Source of the DNA: Actinomycetes bacterium
GTDB lineage: Bacteria; Actinomycetota; Actinomycetes; Actinomycetales; Demequinaceae
DNA length: 18,190 bases
Assembly (NCBI GenBank): GCA_023428185.1
Contig: JAEYYZ010000079.1
Span: 1-18,190 of the forward strand
Direction of reading: 5' to 3'
Shown here piece after piece: positions 7,301-13,796 of this stretch (within the stretch, counting starts at the first letter, position 1; each line of letters opens with the position of its first letter). Below the pieces are notes generated by a model. That model made no database searches, was not told the DNA's origin, and was given only the letters and a program-made list of their open reading frames with translations. The translations under genes and the position numbers were made by a program.

Positions 7301-7335
7301 GCGGCGCGTGGCGCCCTCAGCTCGCCACGCGCCGC
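7301..7335. terminator. GC-rich hairpin between convergent genes
   Basis: A perfect 13-bp stem (GCGGCGCGTGGCG at 7301-7313 with 7323-7335) and a 9-nt loop, lying between the permease stop (7281) and the stop of the oppositely oriented gene (7350). It has no U-tract on either strand, which is common for actinobacterial terminators. It could serve both genes. A small CTCTT-ATA-AAGAG stem at 7286-7298 precedes it. Confidence 0.7.
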
Positions 7336-7349
7336 ACAGTCAATGCGCA

Positions 7350-8123
7350 CTAACGCTGCAGTGAATCAATCAGTTCGTTGGCGTAGTGCAAGGAGTCCGG
7401 GAGGGATTCGATCCACACCCGCGGAGGTTGGCGCATCAGGTTGCCCACTCGCATGGCGAGGGCCTTGTCTGCGATGTGATCGCGTAGCAAAGAGATTCCT
7501 GCACCGAGTGCAGGACCTCGGTCCACGAGGACCGAGTACAAACCGTCACCCAAACGCGCCATCGGGTGACCCTCGCCATACGCACTCTTGAGTGCTTGCC
7601 CCACTGCCGCGTTGCGAGCCATGCGCTGCCATGGGTCGGAATCCGCTACGGAGACATCAATCATCACCAGTGCGTGCGTCGCGGTGACCTTGGTGCAGTT
7701 GCGCTGCGCGGCACCGTAAACCTCAGCCAAACGCTGCACAAAGTACTCGGCCGTTCCCAGTCCAGACTCGGCGTCGGTCATGGTGGGCGCGGCAACGGTG
7801 CCGGGCGAGCCCTCAGTCCAGCCAGCGCACAAAGCTCGAATGGAACGGATAGGTGCGGACTCGAATCCAGCAGACCTGAAGAGCACTGCCATGTCGTCGA
7901 TCGCCTCGGTGATGCCTACACCCGAGGCGCAACGCGCCTGGCCCAGCCTGAATGCCGCCGGTGCGGTGTCGAGGCCAGCCTCTAGCGCCTCCACCAGTGC
8001 TTCCGCAGCCGGTGTGTACCAGTCACCTGGACGCAGCCACACCGACTCGATGCTGGTGTCTTGCCATTTGCGGAGCAACCCAGGCGCAACTGCCGCTCCG
8101 GGAGAGTTGAGGTCACTCGTCAT
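7350..8123 (-). CDS. Protein with a degenerate GGDEF-like domain
   Basis: This 257-residue cytoplasmic protein has no signal peptide or membrane segment. From about residue 116 it resembles a GGDEF (diguanylate cyclase) fold: TDAESGLGTAEYFVQRLAEVY matches the DxLTGLxNRRYFxxRL entry motif, HALVMIDV matches the first core strand, and MARLGDGLYSVLVDR (188-202) sits where RxGGDEFxxLL should be. The signature is G-D-G-L-Y, so the catalytic and metal residues are missing and cyclase activity is not expected; it may bind a nucleotide or another protein. Residues 1-115 are probably helical and I do not recognise them. It is divergent from the membrane-anchored sigma gene, with a 27-bp palindrome between them, so a link to that signalling protein is plausible but unproven. 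The fold assignment is by eye. Confidence 0.6.
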   Translation of the reverse strand: MTSDLNSPGAAVAPGLLRKWQDTSIESVWLRPGDWYTPAAEALVEALEAGLDTAPAAFRLGQARCASGVGITEAIDDMAVLFRSAGFESAPIRSIRALCAGWTEGSPGTVAAPTMTDAESGLGTAEYFVQRLAEVYGAAQRNCTKVTATHALVMIDVSVADSDPWQRMARNAAVGQALKSAYGEGHPMARLGDGLYSVLVDRGPALGAGISLLRDHIADKALAMRVGNLMRQPPRVWIESLPDSLHYANELIDSLQR

Positions 8124-8188
8124 GGCTCATGAGAGAGGGGGCCCAGGACTCTATGACGCGGATTTCGCCAAGAATCTCCTATGACAAA

Positions 8189-8215
8189 TCGTCACAGACG
8201 CGACAACTGTGACGA
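8189..8215. promoter_or_regulatory. 27-bp palindromic operator candidate
   Basis: TCGTCACAG-N9-CTGTGACGA is a perfect 9-bp inverted repeat lying centrally between the divergent starts at 8123 and 8302. Another TGAC at 8182-8185 faces the GTCA at 8191-8194. The arm motif GTCACAG/CTGTGAC and its position fit a dimeric repressor or activator site controlling one or both genes. The arms point opposite to a CRP/GlxR site (TGTGA...TCACA). The regulator is not identified. Confidence 0.6.
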
Positions 8216-8301
8216 ATCCGCCATGGTTGTCCTTGCTACCGCCCCCATAACAGGGGAACATGGTTGATACCTGTATCTACACGCGACCTGAGGACAATGT
8301 C

Positions 8302-11253
8302 ATGAGCCACGAGGCGATCGCGCTGTGGACGGAAACGTCCAGCGATCCCGAGTTGATCGCGGGCGTTCGCGCCGGCGACACAGCCGCCTTTGGTGTGCTC
8401 TATGAACGCCACGTTGACGCGGCCCGCAAGGTCGCTTCGATGTACACCAACGCGGCTAGCGATATTGACGACGTGGTGTCCGAGTCGTTCTCACGCGTCT
8501 TGCGCGCGCTTCAACGCGGCGATGGCCCGGACTTGGCCTTTCGCGCGTACCTGTTCACGATTGTGCGGCGCACCGGCCTTGACATCATTAATAAAGGCAT
8601 CCGCACCAAGCCGCGCGAAGACATGTCAGAGTACGAATCCGAAATGGGATTTGGCGCGGCCTCGGACGAGCCCACCCTTGATGGATTTGAACATGGAATG
8701 GTGGCAGAGGCATTCAGGTCTCTGCCCGAGCGGTGGCAAGCCGTCCTTTGGTACACAGAGGTTGAGAAGAAGTCGCCCAGGGAGGTCGCGCCGCTGCTGG
8801 GACTGTCTGCCAACGGGGTTGCAGCATTGTCTTACCGCGCGCGCGAAGCGCTGCGCCAGGCGTACCTCCAACAGCATCTGAACACTTCCGAGCAAGTCAG
8901 TTGCCTTGAGGCGAATGCGCAGTTGGGTGCCTACGTTCGCGGTGGTCTCAGCAAGCGGGAGGCGGTGCGAGTCTCCGATCACATTGACGTGTGCGAGCGG
9001 TGCTCGGCTCTGGTCGCAGAACTAGAAGACGTCAACCGCGGTATGCGCGGGGTCATTGCACCGATCGTGCTCGGCACTGCAGGTATGGCAGCACTCGAGG
9101 GTGGCCTGCCCATTGGTGGTGCGCTTGGCCTAGGCGAAGGTGCCGGGGCGGCAAGCGCGGTTGGCGCTGGCGTCACCACGGCGTCGGGCGTAGTGGGGAC
9201 GGCCGGACTCACTGCCACTGGCTTCACCACTGCAGGGGTGGCCGCGACGGCGGGTACCGCCGCGAGTGCGGGCGGCGGGCTGAGTGCGCTGATCGCGGGC
9301 GCGAGCGGCATGGTCGTTCCTGTGACGGCCGTGGTAGGTGTGCTCGCACTTGCGGTCGCTGGAGCTGGCTACCTCGGCTTCTTCTCCGATCCTCCGGCAC
9401 CCGACCCACTGGCGATTGACACCCCTGTGGTCGAAACCACGCCACCCGATCAAGGCGGAGATAGCGGCGACGGCCAGGGTGGCTCGGATGGTCTTGAGCC
9501 CGCCGTGACCCCCAGCCCCACTCCCTCCGCCTCAGAGCCTGCTGAACCAGCTCCTGGCACCACTAACCCGCCATCAGTGCGGCCTCCTTCTACCCAGCAA
9601 CCGGGAACTGGCGGCACCGGAAACGACCCCTCCACCGCACCCACCACCGACCCGAAGCCTGCTCCCACGACGGACCCCAAGCCCACCCCGACCACGGACC
9701 CGGACCCCACTACCGACCCGACGCCGGACCCAACCAAGGACCCTGACCCGGACCCGACCACGGACCCTGACCCGGACCCGACAACGGACCCTGACCCCGG
9801 CACGGGACCACGACCCTTCACCTTGAGCATCTCAGAGGCCCCCCTTGGCTACCTTGAAGTCTCGCGAACGAGCCCCCAGATACCCCTGAAGGTCACTAAC
9901 TCGGGAGACGAGGAGTCGGATCCGGTTACTGCAGAGATCTCGTTGCCCGATGGTCTGCAGTTCGCCTCGCCTGCTGGTGGCTCCGGTGCAACCTCTCGCC
10001 AATCCGACAAGTTGAGCGCCTATATGAACTTCGCGCTGTCGGGCACTGTCACTGTGGATTCGTGGACGTGCACCTTGGATGACTCGATGACCGAAGCCTC
10101 GTGCACCACACCGGCTGTGGACGCCAAGACTCAAGCAAGCCTCGCGCTCGACCTTGAGGTCACGGTGGGAGCCACGGAGTCGCTAGCCCCGGACGCCGTG
10201 ACCTCGTTCGTGGTGACGTCAGGTGGAAACGAGGTCAGTTACTCGGTGCGCACCGGGCTCGTCGCGGCGGAAGAGAACTTTGACGACGTCTTCACCGGAA
10301 CCGGTCGCTTGGCCACCGCACACTTTGGTGCTCCGCTCATGGGATGCCAAGTGGGATCGGCTTCGGAGGAAGACGCGTGCCGCGGCATCATGAACTTTGC
10401 TGGCAATGGCTCGGAGGCCCGCTACAACAACAACGCTTGGGCGATGGTTCCTCTGAATGAGGCAGGCGGAGTCCGCAACTCCGCGACAACAGCCGTCACC
10501 ATCCCTGCGGGCGCAGTGGTCAAGTACGCAGCGATTGAGTGGGCCGCCAACTACTCCCCACTTGACGTCGGGTTCGACGGACCGACCAACGTGGCGCGGC
10601 TACGAGTGCCAGGGGCCGACTACGTGGATATCACCGCCGAGTCGGTGACCACCACCACTGACGTATCCAACCGCACCTACTACCAAGCGCGAGCCGACAT
10701 CACAGACTTGGTGATTGCTGCAGGCGCCGGTGACTACTCATTGGCCGATGTGGCCCAAGCGATTACTCGCAACCAGGTCAACGACCGCAACTACCTCAGT
10801 GGATTCGCCATCACCATTGTGTACGAGCACCCCTCGCTGCCCGAGTCGATGGTCACGTTCTTTGATGGCTCAGAGTGGGTGACGTCGAGCGTGCACCCCG
10901 ACTTCACGTTCTACACGGAGACGGGTGCCACCGTGACCCTGGGCTTTGTAGCCTGGGATGGCGACCGTGGCACGGTTGGCGATCGCGTGGAGCTAGGCCC
11001 CGTGACAGGCGGCGGCCAAACCTTGCAGCCCATCGGCGGCTGGAATGGCAACACCACCACGGGCGCTGGCGACTCGGGCAACGCCGCCTCGTCCACGGCC
11101 ATTGGCTCCAAGCACGCGAACACCTTGGGCACGGACGCCAAGTTGTTTGTACCCGCGCACGTTAACTCGGGACTTCACGTGTTGCGCTTTACCGGAATGG
11201 GCGACAACTACTTGTTGGGCACGTTCACGGTGACGATCGCTCTCGACGACTAG
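8302..11253 (+). CDS. Membrane-anchored ECF sigma / anti-sigma / surface-domain fusion
   Basis: A 983-residue multidomain protein. Residues about 28-95 form sigma region 2 (ERHVDAARKVASMY...DIDDVVSESFSRVLRAL); 132-192 form region 4 with its helix-turn-helix (LPERWQAVLWYTEVE...EVAPLLGLSANGVAALSYRAREAL). Residues 201-245 are a zinc anti-sigma domain: C201, then GAYVRGGLSKREA, then H227xxxC231xxC234. An Ala/Gly-rich stretch (250-336) leads to one transmembrane helix (about 338-361). Residues 363-505 are a Pro/Thr/Asp stalk with TTDPDP repeats. Residues 505-983 form beta-rich outer domains with Cys pairs 590/601 and 682/693; the part around SGFAITIVYEHPSLPESMVTFFDG and GFVAWDGDRG resembles a module of DUF11-type bacterial surface proteins. 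Predicted topology is sigma inside, C-terminus outside. ATG 8302 has TGAGGA 7 nt upstream; an in-frame ATG at 8260 is possible but its ribosome site is too close. Sigma factors with such extensions are known in actinobacteria (ECF52/53-like groups); I have not verified the group. Confidence 0.9.
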   Translation: MSHEAIALWTETSSDPELIAGVRAGDTAAFGVLYERHVDAARKVASMYTNAASDIDDVVSESFSRVLRALQRGDGPDLAFRAYLFTIVRRTGLDIINKGIRTKPREDMSEYESEMGFGAASDEPTLDGFEHGMVAEAFRSLPERWQAVLWYTEVEKKSPREVAPLLGLSANGVAALSYRAREALRQAYLQQHLNTSEQVSCLEANAQLGAYVRGGLSKREAVRVSDHIDVCERCSALVAELEDVNRGMRGVIAPIVLGTAGMAALEGGLPIGGALGLGEGAGAASAVGAGVTTASGVVGTAGLTATGFTTAGVAATAGTAASAGGGLSALIAGASGMVVPVTAVVGVLALAVAGAGYLGFFSDPPAPDPLAIDTPVVETTPPDQGGDSGDGQGGSDGLEPAVTPSPTPSASEPAEPAPGTTNPPSVRPPSTQQPGTGGTGNDPSTAPTTDPKPAPTTDPKPTPTTDPDPTTDPTPDPTKDPDPDPTTDPDPDPTTDPDPGTGPRPFTLSISEAPLGYLEVSRTSPQIPLKVTNSGDEESDPVTAEISLPDGLQFASPAGGSGATSRQSDKLSAYMNFALSGTVTVDSWTCTLDDSMTEASCTTPAVDAKTQASLALDLEVTVGATESLAPDAVTSFVVTSGGNEVSYSVRTGLVAAEENFDDVFTGTGRLATAHFGAPLMGCQVGSASEEDACRGIMNFAGNGSEARYNNNAWAMVPLNEAGGVRNSATTAVTIPAGAVVKYAAIEWAANYSPLDVGFDGPTNVARLRVPGADYVDITAESVTTTTDVSNRTYYQARADITDLVIAAGAGDYSLADVAQAITRNQVNDRNYLSGFAITIVYEHPSLPESMVTFFDGSEWVTSSVHPDFTFYTETGATVTLGFVAWDGDRGTVGDRVELGPVTGGGQTLQPIGGWNGNTTTGAGDSGNAASSTAIGSKHANTLGTDAKLFVPAHVNSGLHVLRFTGMGDNYLLGTFTVTIALDD
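9640..9801 (+). repeat. In-frame Thr/Asp/Pro repeats in the stalk
   Basis: Imperfect tandem repeats encode PTTDPxP and DPDPDPTT units (residues 447-500 of the sigma fusion). The most regular part (about 9735-9801) is a 24-bp unit present about 2.5 times with few changes. Repeats this regular can change in number by slippage, which would alter stalk length without breaking the frame. Confidence 0.8.
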
Positions 11254-12539
11254 TGCACCACTTCGTGCGAGACGCGGCGGCGAACCACTAGCCATAGGGC
11301 CGCTTGACCCACGGCAAGTGAGCCGAGCATCACCGTGGCCATAGCCAGGGTGGTGTTACCGAGTACTCCCACCACAGGTGACACGGCCCCCGCGATGCCC
11401 ATGTTCATGGCGCCAATAAGTGCGGCAGCAGTGCCAGCTTCACGAGGGTGGTCCTTGAGCGCCATGACCTGCACGGTGGGGAAAACCAGGCCGGCCGCGC
11501 CAATGGCGAAGACCAAGGGGATCACCACGCCAATGAGCCCCCAACCAAGCACAACGCCAGCAAGTAGTGCAGCGGCACCACCGGTCATGATGGTGAGACC
11601 AATTGCCGTCACCGTACTGGGGGTGATGCGGCGCATGAGCCTTGCCGAGATCTGCGTGCTCGCAATGAGCCCAATGGAGTTGAGCCCAAACACGTAGCCG
11701 TATTGCTGCGGGGTCAGGCCATGTTCACCCTGCAACACAAATGACGACGCGGACAAGTAGGAGAACAACGACGTGAAAGTGGCCGAGCCGATGACTGCGA
11801 TGCCAATGAAGGCTGGGTCTCCAAGTAGCTTGCGATACCTCTTGCCCACGGCGGCACTGGAAAGCGCACCCCGATTCACCGGAGGGAGCGTCTCGCGCAA
11901 CATGAAGCCGGCCACCGCGGTCATCAGTACGCCGTATGCCGCGAGCACCAAGAAGACTCCGCGCCACTCCACCACGCGAAGTAGCTGAGACCCGATCACC
12001 GGAGCGAAAACGGGGGCAAAACCCATCACAAGTACCAACCGCGACAACATGCGGATGAGCTGTTGGCCACCAAAGAGGTCCCGGACCATGGCCATGGCCA
12101 CCACTCCGCCACCTGCCGCGCCGATGCCTTGGAAGACTCTTCCCACCATCACCCATTCCACGGTGGGGGCAAAGGCCACAGCAATGCTGGCTACGACGTG
12201 TACTCCGGTGGCGATGAGTAGGGGTCGCCGACGCCCGAGCGAATCCGACAGTGGACCCACGATGAGTTGGCCCAAGCCAAAACCCACAGCGGTGGCCGTG
12301 AGTGTGAGCTGGATTGCGGCGTCGGATGTCACGAGGTCGAGCGCCACCTGCGGGAATGCGGGCAGATAGAGGTCAATGGTGAATGGACCCAGCGCTACGA
12401 GCGCTCCGAGTACCAAAACGTACATCAGTCGCTGACGGCGAGTGAGGCTGTCACCAGCGTTCACTTCTGCGGAGGTATCAGCGGGGTTGGCCACGGGCGC
12501 GGCAACAGTTTGGGTGTCGACGATGGTGCGCCGTGGCAT
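11250..12539 (-). CDS. Bcr/CflA-type MFS multidrug exporter
   Basis: A 429-residue proton-driven exporter of the major facilitator superfamily with about 12 transmembrane helices after a ~37-residue cytoplasmic N-terminus. The first helix carries LGPFTIDLYLPAFPQ, the hallmark of the Bcr/CflA (DHA1) drug exporters. Motif A is GPLSDSLGRRRPLL, and motif C-like GFAPVFAPVIGSQL is in helix 5. Substrates of the family include bicyclomycin, chloramphenicol and sulfonamides; which one applies here cannot be told. Its TAG stop overlaps the TAG of the convergent sigma-fusion gene in a shared CTAG at 11250-11253. It follows nrdB in the same direction but is separated by 235 nt with a large hairpin and a candidate promoter, so it is probably a separate unit. 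The ribosome site before ATG 12539 is weak (GGAAGAGAG, 5 nt away at its near end). Confidence 0.92.
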   Translation of the reverse strand: MPRRTIVDTQTVAAPVANPADTSAEVNAGDSLTRRQRLMYVLVLGALVALGPFTIDLYLPAFPQVALDLVTSDAAIQLTLTATAVGFGLGQLIVGPLSDSLGRRRPLLIATGVHVVASIAVAFAPTVEWVMVGRVFQGIGAAGGGVVAMAMVRDLFGGQQLIRMLSRLVLVMGFAPVFAPVIGSQLLRVVEWRGVFLVLAAYGVLMTAVAGFMLRETLPPVNRGALSSAAVGKRYRKLLGDPAFIGIAVIGSATFTSLFSYLSASSFVLQGEHGLTPQQYGYVFGLNSIGLIASTQISARLMRRITPSTVTAIGLTIMTGGAAALLAGVVLGWGLIGVVIPLVFAIGAAGLVFPTVQVMALKDHPREAGTAAALIGAMNMGIAGAVSPVVGVLGNTTLAMATVMLGSLAVGQAALWLVVRRRVSHEVVH

Positions 12540-12568
12540 GGGGGCTCTCTTCCAAGAATGGGCGTCAG

Positions 12569-12628
12569 CTACATGGAGTAGACGATCCAGGGGGTAGCGA
12601 ACACGACATTCGCCGCCTTCTTGCTCAA
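12569..12628 (-). CDS. Possible 19-residue leader peptide before the MFS gene
   Basis: A TTG at 12628 opens a short frame reading MSKKAANVVFATPWIVYSM and a TAG stop, 29 nt before the MFS ATG. Nearly all third codon positions are G or C, as in real genes here. It begins 13 nt after the candidate -10 box at 12642-12647, so it would be close to the 5' end of the transcript. It has no Shine-Dalgarno site. If translated, it could control the exporter by ribosome stalling, as leader peptides do for several drug-resistance genes. High GC alone makes such frames common, so this is a weak call. Confidence 0.25.
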   Translation of the reverse strand: MSKKAANVVFATPWIVYSM

Positions 12629-12641
12629 CGCGCCGAGGCGG

Positions 12642-12667
12642 AGTCTATTCCCCTCAAGTACTAGAGG
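12642..12667 (-). promoter_or_regulatory. Candidate MFS promoter with a MerR-like palindrome
   Basis: On the minus strand, CCTCTAGTACTTGAGG (12667-12652) is a 16-bp palindrome with one mismatched pair on each side, followed 4 nt later by TAGACT (12647-12642), a TANNNT -10 box. A palindrome sitting just before the -10 is the arrangement used by MerR-family activators, and the arms resemble SoxR or HspR half-sites (CTTGAG). No convincing -35 is seen. The transcript leader to the MFS start would be about 95 nt. Confidence 0.4.
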
Positions 12668-12684
12668 AAAGGTTGCATGCTGGA

Positions 12685-12761
12685 GCGGCGGGGGGCGGGG
12701 ATGTCTCTCCGAGGGGATCAAGCCTGACCGCCCCGGGCGAAGACATGCCCTCCCCCGCCGC
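12685..12761. terminator. Long GC-rich inverted repeat after nrdB
   Basis: Arms 12685-12706 and 12741-12761 pair over GCGGCGGGGG and ATGTCT, with a short mismatched patch between, around a 34-nt loop that may fold further (GGGG with CCCC). It begins 14 nt beyond the nrdB stop on the minus strand, a good position for the terminator of the nrdAB operon. It lies upstream of the MFS promoter candidate, which supports separate transcription units. Confidence 0.6.
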
Positions 12762-12774
12762 ACCTGCAGCGAGA

Positions 12775-13767
12775 TTACGAAGAAGACTTCGTGGCCTGCG
12801 CGTTCACTTCGTAGGAGGTATTGGTGGCCTCAAAGAAGTTCACCAACTGCAACGTGTCATTAGCTGCAGCCATCCACTTGGCAGGGTTGGAGACGTTGTA
12901 GTGCGCCTCAAAGCCCAGTTCCTCAAGCCTGCGGTCGGCCAAGTACTTGACGTACTGGTTGACGTAGTCGGCGTTGAGTCCCAGGATGCCTGTGGGGAGC
13001 AGATCGCGGTTGTAGGCCTCTTCCATGTCCACCGCGTGCAGGATCATCTGGCGAATCTCCTCGGCGAACTCCGGGTCTTGGAGGTCTTCGTTCTCTTCCA
13101 GCACGGTGAGAATGAGGTTGATACCGAACTGCAAGTGCAGTGACTCGTCGCGAATAATCCAGTCCATGAGCGAACCGAAGTTACGCAGCAGGTTCCGCTG
13201 GCGGAAGCTCAGCGCCACCATGAATCCTGAGTAGAACCAGATTCCCTCAAGAATGATGTTGTACGCCACCAGGTTGCGGACAAAGTCCTTCTTGCCCTCG
13301 GTGGTGGTGATGTCCAGGGTTTCTTCCGTCATCCGCTTGATGAACTTGACCTCGAACTCCTCCTTGGCGGCCATGGAGGGGACGTCAACGTGGGAGTCGT
13401 AGGCGGCTTCACGGTCAATGGGGAAGGTCTCCAGCACGTACTCAAACGACATGCAGTGGTTGGCCTCTTCCCACATCTGCTTGGCGAGGTACAAGTGGCC
13501 TTCTGGTGCGTTGATGTAGGGGTACACACCAAAGGCAAGTGCCTTGTTCACCAAGAGTTCATTGGGGTTGAAGTACGACATCAAGAAGGTGATGGCGTGC
13601 TTCTCCTCGTCGGTCATCTTCTTGAAGTCCGCGAGGTCTTCTCCCAACTGAATCTCGTTGGGGAACCACGTGTTGGCTACGGCCTGGTTGTACAAGTCGT
13701 ACGCCCACGGGTACGTGATGGGCTTGAGCAGCAGTCCGTCTTGGATACCGGTTCCTAGAATTCCCAT
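12775..13767 (-). CDS. nrdB: Ribonucleotide reductase R2 subunit, class Ic-like
   Basis: The radical-generating small subunit that works with NrdA to make deoxyribonucleotides in the cytoplasm. The 330-residue protein has the di-metal ligand set E70 (NPNELLV), E101 and H104 (WEEANHC), E174 (ILEG), E208 and H211 (RDESLH). The position of the stable tyrosyl radical, seven residues after E101, is F108 (EANHCMSF), and the first ligand is Glu, not Asp. Both changes are those of the Chlamydia trachomatis class Ic enzyme, which uses a Mn(IV)/Fe(III) centre instead of a Tyr radical. W34 and Y319 (SYEV near the C-terminus) are in the right places for the electron path to NrdA. AGGAG lies 7 nt before ATG 13767. 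The gene follows nrdA by 29 nt. R2 identity is certain; the Mn/Fe cofactor is inferred from these residues. Confidence 0.95.
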   Translation of the reverse strand: MGILGTGIQDGLLLKPITYPWAYDLYNQAVANTWFPNEIQLGEDLADFKKMTDEEKHAITFLMSYFNPNELLVNKALAFGVYPYINAPEGHLYLAKQMWEEANHCMSFEYVLETFPIDREAAYDSHVDVPSMAAKEEFEVKFIKRMTEETLDITTTEGKKDFVRNLVAYNIILEGIWFYSGFMVALSFRQRNLLRNFGSLMDWIIRDESLHLQFGINLILTVLEENEDLQDPEFAEEIRQMILHAVDMEEAYNRDLLPTGILGLNADYVNQYVKYLADRRLEELGFEAHYNVSNPAKWMAAANDTLQLVNFFEATNTSYEVNAQATKSSS

Positions 13768-13796
13768 GTTTGTCTCCTTGAGTTCCTCGATGGCCG

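Noticed and set aside
8189..8215. A CRP/GlxR site
   Set aside because: The arms have the opposite order (TCACA first, TGTGA second) and the 9-bp spacer does not fit the known site.
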